Below are positions 1-11,600 of a stretch of 64,000 nt of DNA, one piece after another. Each line of letters opens with the position of its first letter. The first letter of the stretch is position 1. Both the position numbers and the translations under genes were made by a program. The notes beneath the pieces were generated by a model that was not told the origin of the DNA, ran no database searches, and worked only from the letters and a program-made list of their open reading frames with translations. This stretch comes from Myrica gale (Eukaryota; Streptophyta; Magnoliopsida; Fagales; Myricaceae). Location: NCBI GenBank assembly GCA_963930655.1, contig OZ005608.1, positions 2,852,001 to 2,916,000 of the forward strand, read 5' to 3'.

Positions 1-1554
1 TTCGACAGATACCAACAAGCAATATGTAACATGGGATTCATGAACAGCTAGCTGTGTCGAAATCAGGGGCGACTGGGAGGGTAGGTAAGTGAGAAAATCG
101 TTTAAGGCTACTTAATTAGGAAGACTTTTTATTATGAATATCTTATATTATAATAAAATAAAAAAATTTAATTATAAAAGTAATATATTATAGCTAAATT
201 AAAATTAAGAGGAAGAAATATAATCATATAAAAGTTAATGAAAGGTCAAAAAAATAGGAATATTTAAAAATTAAATTTTAAAATAAAAAAATGCATCCTA
301 AAAACTAGAACTATCAACATCTCTTATCAAAATAATAGCACTATCAAGGTCAATTTTCAAAATAATCATCATTCACAATAAATTCTTGGCTCCTAAAACA
401 ATTTTTTAAGGGTACATTTGCACACCAATGTCTAATTAGATTACTATAAAATAATAGCATCATTCACAATATATTATTGGCTCATAAAACCTAACACCAC
501 AATTATCTCTACTTTATTACTAATTAAGTTCTCAAACAATTAAATTCTAACATCATCATTTTTATCTGTGACACGTCACTGTCTAATTAATCTAATAAAA
601 GATTAATTTATTTTCAGAATTAAAAGTTTTAAAAGAAGCTACAAAAACATAAACTAATACTCCACTTAAAATACTTAATCTAATAAAAGAACTAGATTAT
701 TTTCTAATTTTTTATTGAATTTAGAATACTATTTACAATATTTGCATTTGCAAAAAGAAGTTTTTTCAAAACTAAAGATAATAAAAAATTATTTACTAAC
801 AACTATGTGTCAAGATAGATTAAGTTGTTTAGCAATTTTATCTATCAAAACTAATTTATTGGGTAAATTTGAATATAAAAGTTTAATTAGTAATTTTACA
901 TATAAAAAGATAATACATAAATTTATGATTTAATTTTTTAATTTTAAAAAAAATTAAAAGGACTCGTTTTTATGACTTGGCTACTTCCACCAAAAATATT
1001 GATCACTTAGTACTGCATCATGCTTCATGCACATCCTCCGTTTCTTTATTATTAACTAGTGGAATGGTGTTGGGATAATTCTCTTTGACGTCTCCGACGG
1101 TCCGACCAATTGTTCTCTCCTTTCAAAACACTAGGGCTTTTTATCCTACAGGACAAGAAAACCTTTAGCAGGTGAGGTGACTATATATATAGTGCCCTTT
1201 CAAAAGTATCATCGTTTGCATATTTAAACATATATAATATATATTATTTTAATCCCAACCAAAACGTTTAGGATATTAATGTATAATGTCGAGTATTATT
1301 AAGTTAAAGTAGTACGAAACTAACTTAGTTTTTGCAACTACTAGTTTTATGATCGTAACCAGACACCATTAATTGATGACGCCGCTAATTGTGTCCCTGG
1401 TGGGAGGTTGGGGTGTTTCCACTCCAATTCAATAATAATAAAAAAAAGTGGGGTTGGATGCGTTAGTTTGACAGTATACGTAGTAACAGGACTCTAAAAA
1501 AGATAATGACTCAAAATTGTAGGGGACAAAAAAGAAGATGAGCTAAATCCAAGT
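1..1554. other. AT-rich intergenic spacer
   Basis: Very AT-rich DNA with only short chance reading frames; I see no gene, RNA or clear mobile-element end in it. Confidence 0.5.
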
Positions 1555-2190
1555 ATATATGCTGCCTAATTGGACATTCAGTTTTCTCACTTATATTTTA
1601 AATGTTTACATGTGTGGCTTATTTATAAACCACTAATCTCACTTGCCCACATTATTTAAGTAATGTGGGATTACACATTTCAACACTCCCCCGAAAACTC
1701 AAGGTGGACAAACCTTGAGTTTTGAGTTACAAAAATAAGAAAAAATAAAATTGTAGGACTAAAGTCGGATGGTTACGGTACTGATGCCGGATGGTCGCCA
1801 GAAATTAACCGGACTAAAGTCGAAAACCTTATTCTAATACCATGTAAGAAATAAAAATTTATATTTTGATAAGTGAGACAAGATTTTTAAGTGGTTTGGT
1901 CATTGACCTACATCCACTGTTGGAAGACCCAATTGAGCATTTAGTTTTATCACTTATATTTTAAATGTTTACATGGGTGGCTTATTTATAAGCCGTTAAT
2001 CTCACTTGCCCACATTGCTTAAGTAATGTGGGACTACTCAAGATTTGTCCACCTTGAATTTGCGGAGGAGTGTTAAAAATATGTAGTCTCATATTACTAA
2101 AGCAATGTGGACATTTACAATCAGTGGCTTATAAATAAACCTCCCATATAAATATTTTAAATCATAATTAAGAAATAATAAATTTAATAA
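1555..2190. mobile_element. TRIM-type LTR fossil cluster, two opposed pieces
   Basis: In minus orientation there is an LTR-like block of about 190 bp (roughly 1843-2035) containing a TATAAATA box. It is followed by a primer-binding-site-like TGGTATTAGAAT (1831-1842), which resembles the complement of initiator-tRNA-Met. A non-coding interior of about 150 bp, a purine tract (1686-1693) and a second LTR-like block from 1685 downwards follow. A further LTR-like start with its own purine tract lies in plus orientation at about 2064-2190. There is no coding capacity. The outer limits are approximate. It is an old, broken, non-autonomous member of the TRIM class, related to the pieces at 8.5 and 34.8 kb. 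Confidence 0.6.
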
Positions 2191-3305
2191 ATTTTTATTT
2201 TTATTTCTAAGATCACATAATTCCTGAGCCCTAAATCCCAGGCATATTGCACCGGTAAGACTCAAGGCAGGATTAACGGAGCCAGCGCCGGATCCACCCT
2301 CACGAAGCATATCCGAAACCAATTTGGCTGTGTAGAACAAGCATACATGGCTGATGATTCATTCATTTTAATGATTTGCTCTTCATGATTGATCTTAATC
2401 TTCTCAAAATGGCCCTATAATAATTGCGGTTGTTGAATTATTGAGAGAAAGAGACGGAGCGAGAGATTCTGGGCATTCATGCTTTTAAGTGATTTCTTTT
2501 CCTAGGATTTTAGTGGGGGTGGGGGGGCCATGTCTTATAGGTTGCTTCCCAGTCTCGGGACAAGAACCTCAAAGGAAAAGGTCCCATGCTAATTACAGGC
2601 AGTAACAATGTGTACAGGCAAGTCACCCCCGATCGAGGACTTGGCTTTATGTCATTCGCTAGCTATACACGAGTCCACTAAAATCCAAGAGTATGGATGA
2701 CTTTTTAAGCAAATCCATTGCCAAAAAAATCTGATTGATTCCGATCCCATCTCCTATTCTTTTTCATGTCCTCGGACCTCAATTGTTTCTTCTTTTTCTT
2801 TTCAGAAAAGAGAAAAAGCTACGTTTATCCTCTCCTCTCTTCTAAACTGTTAGCTTTATTTATAATTTACTACTTTCTAAACCATCATCCCTCACAATGG
2901 GCCCCTTTAAACTACTAATTTTCGATGCTTGCATTTCAATTGAAGATATACCTTTAAAAAAATTATTGGTTTATAGAAGAGAATTGTAGTAGTTTGGGCA
3001 CATATTGCAATAAAGTGATAGTGTAAGGTGATAATTAAAATACAATTTTCTCTTTATCTTTAATCAATGAAAAAATCACAATTATATTTAGTCCTATAAT
3101 AGTATACAATTGTATTAAAAGGTGGACTTTATTATTTAATTTATATTCTCTAATATTTTTCTATTCACGTGTGTGTATAGGACTCTCCATTTATTGTACT
3201 TCATAAAAATTTAAACTTTTAAAAAAAGAGGTACATTTGGAAAGCACTAGGTATATGTCCAACATGAGAGATGGAAAATAAAGAAGAAAGTAATTTGGAA
3301 ACTCA
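2191..3305. other. Intergenic spacer, nothing recognised
   Basis: AT-rich spacer with a short G run near 2515-2527. No gene or mobile-element boundary could be supported. Confidence 0.4.
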
Positions 3306-3760
3306 CTTCTTTCTTTCTTCAACTAATATTTTTTTTTCTAAGCAATGTGAAATCCATTTTATTGATAACCAGTCAAAACATACAATGCTGATACAGACGA
3401 CCAGACGAGGCTTGATACAAAGCATCGGGGCATAATGCCTAACAACAAAGAAAGCCCTATGGGCTGTACAACAAATGACCATAAAGGCCGCATAATAATA
3501 GACCCAGAGGGCCGTGAAGACAAATCGGATCCAAAGATCCGAACGAACATCCGAAGCAAGTGGCAGTCGCCGGAGGAATGAATAGTCGCGCATCGCATTC
3601 CCACTTTCTCGAGAGAGCGTCCACACTAATACTAAAGGACGCCGAGATCCACACCCAAAGCCCAACGAAATGAACATCAACATACAAAAAAAAACAAAAA
3701 AGCCACGTCCAAAAGCCGACTAGAAAATAGGGCCCCAAGAGGATACAAACACGAGAGGAA
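3306..3760 (-). repeat. Retroposon-like fragment, A-rich end first
   Basis: Read on the minus strand, a more GC-rich stretch of about 400 bp ends in an AATAAA-type signal (near 3360) followed by an A-rich tract. This is the layout of the 3' end of a retroposed transcript or a truncated LINE. Overlapping open frames are present in all minus frames but match no family I know. Similar tails (AATAAA followed by A-rich DNA, minus strand) occur near 15.6, 20.35 and 27.2 kb. The assignment rests on layout only. Confidence 0.3.
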
Positions 3761-3989
3761 GAGGTTGCTTTTTTTGGGGTGATATTTAACTTTTGGGTAA
3801 TGGTGGAGTGGTTGCTTTACTATTCAACTAAGATATAAAGTATCACGTATCAAAATTTTTTAATTTATATAAATATTCACCATTCTATTAAAATCTTAAA
3901 AATTTAACTTTTTTTTTTAAAAAAAAACAAACATCCCTGATCAGAACACGAAAGAAAAAGGCACGGAAGTCATGAGGATAGCTAGCCCC

Positions 3990-6941
3990 TTACGCGTGGC
4001 AGCTGGGCTCTACTTCCTTCAATTCTATACCTTTGTCGGCAAGCCTCTTGTCCTTGTACACATACCACTTGGCACAAACCAGATACATCGCCAAATTCAA
4101 GACACTTAAAATCGCCAAAAGCCAGTAGAAATCGTAGAGCTTCCCCTGGTTGAGATTATTCGCTAGCCATGCCGTCTTGTTACCTGTCACATGGTGCACT
4201 ACAGTTACCAGTAAAGAGCTGACGAAAAACCCTAGCGAAAGTGTGCTCAAAAACAGTCCGGTACTCATAGTCTTCATCCCTTTTGGGCACTCCCTTAGGA
4301 AGAAATCAAGCTGCCCTATATAGGTGAAGGCCTCCCCAGATCCCACAAAGAAAAACTGCGGGACCAGCCAAAAAACACTTAACGGGATCTCGGCCGTCGG
4401 GTTATCCGTCAATCCATGGGATCGGACTGCTTGCAAACGCTTTATTTCAGTGAGTGCTGCTGCGACCATTGCCAAAATCGAAAAAACAAGACCAACCCCT
4501 ATGCGCTGCAATGGGGTAAGGCCTTGTGGGTTTTTAAGCACTTTTGCTGCAATGGGGACGATGATTCGATCGTAAATTGGGACAGTCAAGAGAATGCTGC
4601 CAACGAAGAATACTGTGAGGGATGCTGCGGGGATTTGGAACGAGCCCATGTGGCGGTCCATGGTGGCTGCTTGTGACACAGAGAATGTGGTCATTTGGGC
4701 ATAGACTGTCCAAAACATGATAGTGGTAGCCCAGATGGGTAGCATTCCGAGGACCAATTTGACTTCTTCTACATCTGTCAGGGTTGATAGGTACCATCGG
4801 TAGACTACAGTACTATTGCCACTAGCCATTTCCGTGTCCTTGATTGCTGCTTTGTCCAAGAAACTGCACAGGAGAAGGCCAATTTTGATTAAAAACGATG
4901 AAATTTTCCCTTTCCCCATTGGCAACGATGTCACCATCTGCACACCAATCGATTGGTGGTGTATACATAACTTCAGAGCCATGTGAAATACAGAGATCAT
5001 AGGCCAACAACAACGAGTTGGCGGACCACGAGGCACTGATCTGTTGTGTTTTGTGTTTTGCGTCATTTTGTATGGCAGATCAAACCAATATCTACGGGCA
5101 GTTTTCTGTAAGTGTGTTTTGTATTGGACGAACTACGATGGAACAAAAGAGAACAGATCATAGCCAAATGGTTCTGTGACAGCACAAGCTGGGGGATGAA
5201 CAATATTTAATAGTGTTGAACTATCTATAGTATCTATTTCACTCCAAATTTTAATCTCAGTATCACATATGTCGGCCTTAAGGGAGATGACCTATGCTGT
5301 CCATTTCATAGCTGGAGGATCTGGCTGTCTAGTGATTAGGAATCCTGGATCTATTGTTCTGTTCGCTGATTGGATTATGGCCACGGAAGAGATAATAATC
5401 TTTCTACTTCCAACTAACGCTGATTTCTGGATCAAACTCTGCCCCTCATTAACTCTACTGCAAGTGTCATCTAGAAGAAGTGGTCCTATTTTTCAAATAG
5501 AAAGGACAGTAATTTCTTCACCGCTAAGACTAGCTACTACATCTAAAGATGGAAGACAGACCAGAAAAAAAAATTTATGGAAGTTGGCGAGGGAAAGAGA
5601 AAACCAGTTATTATACAGTTAATGAGTTAGTTGAGGTAGATAGGTCTCGGTACTAACCGGAACTGCTTCGTGTGTGGCAATCTCTGCTTCTTCTTCCTCG
5701 GTCCCTCTTCCTGAATGTCATCAACGTTGAACAACAAAGACGAATCCGAAGGCAGTTCCAAATGCCTCTTCCTCCACGAGGCGACAAACGCTGCAGCAAT
5801 CTGCGTCAGAGGGCTCCCGACGAGCTGCTTGAAACGGTACCGCCTCGTGCCCGACAAGAACACAACCAAGCCAAGCACAATTGCGCTCGCACAAATTCCG
5901 TAACCCCATTGTCTCCCCAGGTTGTCTTCGATGTAGACAAGAATGGTTACCGCAGCGAGTGAGCCTATGCTAATGAAGAAGAAGAACCAGTTGAAGAAGT
6001 TGGTCATTTGGTCTCTTTCTTGTTTGTCTGAATCATCGAACTGGTCTGAGCCGAAGCCCGAAACGCTCGATTTTAGACCACCAGTGCCGAGGGCGGTGAG
6101 GTATAGCGCTATATAAAGAACTACTAGCTGCATGCCGCTTGCGGGGATGCAGGGTGTCTCGTTGTCCGCGGTGCATTTGGGTGGACGGAGGCTGGGGATT
6201 ACGGTTGAGATTGTCAAGATAGTGACACCCTAATCACCAATAAGAATCTGAAGTTAATAAGAAGTTCTCAAGACAAGATGAGAGTTTTTCTGCAGCCTTT
6301 ATAACCAAAAATGAATACAGGATGATTTTCATATAGGTAAGATGCAGGTTAGCAAGAAATACAGAGTTCGCAAGGTAATTAAGAAGTCTTACAGTCGCTT
6401 GAACCGTCGCGAAGATGGCGATTGTGAGATACCTGTCAAAAGGGGACGAAAATCAACCGAACAAAGCTCTTTAGCAAAAAATTTAAGTGAGTTTTGTGGT
6501 GATGGAAGAACGCGGAGAATTAAAATGACTTTGAATATTGAACCTGCCAAGAAACGTGTCAGCCACAAAGCCGCCTAGTAAACAGAGCATGAAAGAGGTG
6601 CCAAGGAAGTTGGTGACCGTATTGGCAGAGGTAGCATTGCCCAAATGCATGGTACCGGTCAAATAAGTCACCAGATTGACTGCTATACCCAGCGTCGTTA
6701 ACCTTTCCATTGCCTCCCCGCCTGAAGAAAAAAATACGCCCCACATAGAAGGAAGAACCATGGATTAGTATGACAGACGAGAGGTATATAGACACAAAAA
6801 GGGTAAGAAGAGAGCGGCTGTGAGACCTAAAATCATAGCGGCAGCGATCCAGCCACCGGTTCTCGACCTCTCGGCTGGACGGCCTTTGTAGTCCCAGGCA
6901 TCTTGGAGGGTTTTCCCTTGTGTTTGAGGGAGGGAACCCAT
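3990..6941 (-). CDS. NRT1/PTR family transporter, NPF6 (NRT1.1/CHL1-like)
   Basis: Proton-coupled plasma-membrane anion transporter of the NPF6 subfamily (the family of the nitrate transceptor NRT1.1), 592 residues, close to the usual 590. Five exons join in frame at GT-AG borders: 6941-6827, 6721-6544, 6432-6393, 6229-5658 and 4863-3990. The start gives MGSLPQTQGK and the usual DAWDYKGRPAERSRTGGW opening. Seen in the sequence: the proton-coupling motif E41-x-x-E44-R45, the phosphorylation-site Thr101 in RYLTIAIF, Lys164 in the GTGGLK region, and Glu479 in GEAFTYIGQLDFF. The nitrate-binding histidine of NRT1.1 (His356) is Tyr here (WTVYAQMTT). Maize NPF6 proteins with Tyr at this site were reported to prefer chloride, so 'nitrate transporter' should not be assumed. 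A TATA box and a foldback transposon lie just upstream. Every exon is open; no defect seen. Confidence 0.93.
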
Positions 6942-7061
6942 TGTCTGAGCTCTACTATATTTGCCTGTAGGAGCTTTAAAGATATAGTTTGATTAGATAT
7001 GAACTTCGGATGATCTTAAAGGGACTTAAAAGATGGCACTACGGGTGCTGGGCTTGTGGCC

Positions 7062-7069
7062 TATTTATA
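7062..7069 (-). promoter_or_regulatory. TATA box of the NPF6 gene
   Basis: TATAAATA on the minus strand, about 120 bp before the ATG at 6941. It is the only good TATA box between the start codon and the transposon at 7172. Confidence 0.55.
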
Positions 7070-7171
7070 CTCGGCACTCTACTCGAGTAAAGTATATTCA
7101 AACTCTGGGTTGCTTAGGAAAAAAACAAAAAAAACTCATAAAGGGTTAAACAAATATATATTAAAGAATAT

Positions 7172-7792
7172 GATTAAATGCATGTTATGCCCTTGTGGTA
7201 TGCGCTAAAAATAAATATGCCCTTGAGGTAAACATTGAGGAGCAAATATGTCCTTCCGTCACGTGCCATTTGAAACACTAACGGTAAATGCTGACGTGTC
7301 AAAATTAGACACGTCAGCACCAATCATAAAGCGACACGTGACATTTAAAAAAAAAAAACTGGGGAGAACCCCTTCGAGCGGCGAAGGGAGCCCAGATCTG
7401 TGCTCCCTTCGCCGCCGTCGTGAGATCAGGGCTCCCCGCTTCGCACGAGGCGGCAGCCTGCCGGCCACCCCTGAGCAGGGGAGCCGCGGGGGTGGGTCGC
7501 GGCCACCCCTTGCGGCGCGAGCGGCGGTGGCAAAGGGAGCCCAGCGCCGCTCGAAGGGGTTCTCCCCAATTTTTTTTTTTTTTGAAAATGCCTCGCGTCG
7601 CTTTATGATTGGTGCTGACGTGCCTAATTTTGACACGTCAGCATTTACCATTAGTGTTTCAAACGGCACGTGACGGAAGTGCATATTTGCTCCTCAATGT
7701 TTACCTCATGGGTATGAAAAAGATTTTGTTTACTTCAGGGTCATATTTACTTTTAGCGCATACCACAGGGGCATGACATGCGTTTAACCCTG
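7172..7792. mobile_element. Mutator-like foldback element (non-autonomous, long TIRs)
   Basis: A 621-bp inverted repeat flanked by an 8-bp direct repeat AAGAATAT (7164-7171 and 7793-7800). The left end (GATTAAATGCATGTTATGCC) mirrors the right end, and the match continues inward for most of each arm. As a result the two strands carry near-identical 141-residue open frames that are by-products of symmetry, not genes. The core (about 7370-7565) is strikingly GC-rich inside AT-rich flanks and is bounded by A and T runs. Long TIRs and an 8-9 bp target duplication suggest the Mutator superfamily. The arms share sequence with the 18.17-20.20 kb element. It sits about 230 bp upstream of the NPF6 start codon. 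Confidence 0.75.
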
Positions 7793-7884
7793 AAGAATAT
7801 TCATTTTCCATGGAGTGACACCTGTAAGATTTGTTGTGAGTTTTTTTTTTCCTCTTTTCCCGAGCAATACTAGTTTGATTTCCG

Positions 7885-7911
7885 TATATATATATATATA
7901 TATATATATAA
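7885..7911. repeat. (TA)n microsatellite
   Basis: Uninterrupted TA dinucleotide run of about 26 bp. Shorter TA runs occur near 10775-10797, 26237-26250 and 59491-59506. Confidence 0.9.
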
Positions 7912-8547
7912 ACATGGGACAAGATATCAATCAGTCTTCTCCTGTGATACTGGAACTGCTCTCAGAGGGCCTCCAGCAAAATCAACATAAATGGAAGGGG
8001 GCTCATTAGAAAAGTTTTGGGCCAGATTATGTGCACAAGAATTATGGGGTGAATTTGAATCTCACATTTCCAATCAGTAGAATCTAATTTTCACATGAAA
8101 AGGAGGAGTTATTTTTCTGCTTAAAAAGAAAAAAAAATACTTATGTCTAATTGAATTATGAATTTGAAAACTTGGCTGCATTGAATGTTTCACAATCTCT
8201 AATATAAAACTAATATCAATGTGTACCTATTTACCAATTTCCTTTCATTCGGTTGAGTGCGAGTTAATTATTGGCCCACAAGTCCAAAACTATCTAATTT
8301 GTCTAAATATATGTTAAAGAAATTATATTTTACATCTTTTAACTATCACTTGTATTACATTATACATCTTAAACTATCAAATTTAACATGTTGTATTTTA
8401 ATTATCAATGAATTTACACTTTACACCCCATATATGTATGAGAATTTAACCGTCTACTCCATTTCTCTTTATGCATTAATTTAACAGTGAGATCTTAATT
8501 AATCTATAGAATAAAGTGTAAACTTATTTGTAATTTATGGTGCGAAG

Positions 8548-8665
8548 TGTTGAGAATTGTGTAATTCCACATTGCCTAAAGCAATGTGAGCATGTGAGAC
8601 TCTTGGGTCATAAATAATCCCCCTTATGTAACATTTTAAATATAAGTGAGTTAACACAATTAATC
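8548..8665 (+). mobile_element. TRIM-type LTR fragment
   Basis: Starts TGTTGAGAATTGTG and continues through a CCACATTGCC..GCAATGTG stem and a TCATAAATAA box to ATAAGTGAG, the same order as the LTR blocks at 1.6-2.2 and 34.8-35.4 kb. It is a solitary old piece with no partner visible nearby. Confidence 0.5.
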
Positions 8666-11600
8666 TATTTGGATAAATTAAATAAGTACCGCAAATAAAT
8701 GGCAGACAACGTCGGAAAATGTAAAATACAAATTCTCGTATAAATTAATTCATTACAAAAAAGAAGTCTGCAACTTTTAATTTCCCTTTTTATAATTCGT
8801 CCATCTCCCTGGGGTGGAATGCTCATGAGGTTGCCATCTGCACTAAAGAACGTGAAATTAACCCATACCTAATTTCCTATATTCGTGACCGTGCTTCTTT
8901 CCAACACTTGCCATTTTCTCCACATGTTGCTATAATTAATTGTGCTCACTATAGTCTAAGAATGGACCGTGATGTTACTGATATACACCTTATTCAAACC
9001 AAAACCTGACGGCTGTTTAATTCCATGTTTGATTTCAAGGAGGGTCGGTCACAGAATATCCCGAGATAGATAATTGGTATTATCTTTTGATGGTGTCGAA
9101 ACGAGATAGCACAGCCGTTTATTAATTCACGTGTATAAACTTTGAAGGATTTTGCTCTTATAATATATATATATATAAATATAATGATTCATCACCTCAC
9201 TGCGCTAGCTCTATTTTTTTTCCTCCACACAAAAGCTTTAGGGGATCAGGATTCCAAATCTGAGGACCATAACTTCCAGCATTCGAGATTTAATTCTTTT
9301 TCTTTTAATTTCCCTTTTCGATGTGGGGCTTCAGTATGGGAGGCGATGCTATCAATTAGACAATTACCCATCACGTATAGTGGAAATTAAAGGCAATTTT
9401 GGTCCACAATATATAGGAAAGAGGACAATGCACGTAACACATTTTGTAGGTCCATTATTGATCTCTCTGATGTGTCCTTCACTTTTTTTTGAAAAAACAT
9501 ATATATGTAATATTAGAGAATGTAATTTAAATAATAAAATCTTTCTTCTCTATCAACTCAAGATTTATTTAGAATAAGTGATTGATTCACGTGATATCAG
9601 AACTGATGAGTCACTCTATCTTAATTTTAATTCAATATGAAACTGTATAATTTTCATGATTGCTAGTGTGATCGTTGCCCCGACTTATATGCAGAATGAA
9701 GAGTTCATACTGAGTAGCTAAATTGGCAAAACACACGCATGCATGACACACCCATGCGCTCAATTAAACACGCCGTGCTTACTGATGTTTCTACCGCTAA
9801 TTTAAAAGCAAGGCAAATAATTAGTTTTTTAAGCACGGCGCGGCCTGTTGTGGGAATTTTAAACACTTCTTTCACGGCTTTGTATCCCATTTTTGTCATT
9901 TTCCGAGCTTTAATTAAGTTTAATATATAGTTATGTTATTGTTCCAATTGCTTCTATTTTCTTTTTTCAGGAGTTGTACTACCAAAAGTGAGCATTAGTC
10001 ATCGACAGATACTTGGCTTACCGTATCGATCGATGATCTAGCTATGGCTGAGTCATCTACAGATACATGGGACCCTAAGTCAAAAAAGAAGCTTCGACTG
10101 TCCCAAACTAGCTATATGGTTTTGAAATAGCGCAACCACAGTTTTAGACTAGGGAAGAGTGAAGACAGATGGCCACCTCGATAGAACGCTGACAGATTGA
10201 TTTTGAAGATGCGGTGCTATAGGTTAAGAAAGCAATTTGGACAACAAGTTTAAATCATGCATGTTTGAAAAAGATTTTGATTCGTTCGTTTCATTTTCAT
10301 CCTATAGGGAGCTCTGACTGCATGGACGTTCAACATGAATGGGAACTAAGACATCGAAGGGAAAGAGTTTGGAGAAATGTAGCAATCTATAAAATACGAT
10401 ATGGAATTTATAAAATATCTATGGTCATTTGCCAATTATGACGTTTCTCCTTTTTCTTTTTTTTTCTTTTCCTTCTATCCACGTAAAATTGGCCCTTTTT
10501 CACGTTTGAGCTGCTAATTAGATCCAACATTCACACCCATGCCATTTCGAAACCAATGGATTTTTTTTCAGTTTCTTTAAAACCCTGAGTCGATGGTTTC
10601 CTTCTTCGCAATTAATTAAGAACATGAAGGATATATATCATGTGTATTAGGAGCGGATATGGATTGAGATAGGGTCTCAAAATTTCCTAATTATTCTTTC
10701 ATGGGATCGAAGAGTCAGTGCTCACCAAACAAGAACTGAAAAGTGGGTGAATTATAACTGTTCATGAAAGGGCTATATATATATATATATACATATATGC
10801 ACTGATTGGGGGCATTTATCTGCTCAAAAAGTCCAGGTAGGTAGGACCATGGTATTGTCCAGGAAGAATAAAGGACATATATATCATATATAGAAGAGAC
10901 AGGCTTTGCCACGTGTAAGATGATCACGATTGGGTAAACCAAATTATTGAGGACTAAACAAGCCTGTAGATTCATGAAACTTGATCAGCTGTACTGCATG
11001 CAGGACGGTTCTGATTTTCTTATATTTAGCAAATTACAAAGAGATCATTCCCACGTATAAGAAAAGAATAAAAGGGGGAAAAATAGTTCGGAGGATACAT
11101 ATATAAATTATATATCATCTATGCATTGGATTGGTTTTAATAATGTCCATAATAGGGGACCTAGAAGATCAGGGCTGAGAAACCAGCAGGACCTACATGG
11201 TGTCGTATGATGGGGAAATTCGACTGTGCTTTTTAGTATTGGGAAAGTTCGTCAAAAAGGGGAAAAGATAAGCTACTGATTTGGGCTTTGCATGTTCATT
11301 GGTGTTACTTTGGCATATTAGCTCATCGAGATACCTCTAGAGTATTGCCTCTCTACTTGATCAGACAACGTAGAGTAATTTGACTACCTTTGACGTTATT
11401 CACGTGCATGATTGTTTGATTTGCCGTTGAGCTTAGCCAATGCCGACTGCCTACTAAATAAATACTTTATTTCGAATTTCTATACAAATGATGACAATGG
11501 AAATACGTCAAGTGGATGTCCCTGTAACGAGAGGATATGAATCGAGAGTTTGAAAAGGAATGGATATTGTTATTCCACTTGGCAGTGGCAAATTTCAGGT

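Noticed and set aside
4324-4676. Plus-strand open frames opposite the NPF6 last exon
   Set aside because: Shadows of the real minus-strand exon.
5269-5622. 117-residue open frame on the plus strand
   Set aside because: Lies inside intron 4 of the minus-strand NPF6 gene, with no motif, and is best explained as chance.
7248-7684. Two overlapping 141-residue open frames on opposite strands with almost the same protein
   Set aside because: They arise because the DNA is an inverted repeat; each strand reads the same arm. No coding signal beyond that.
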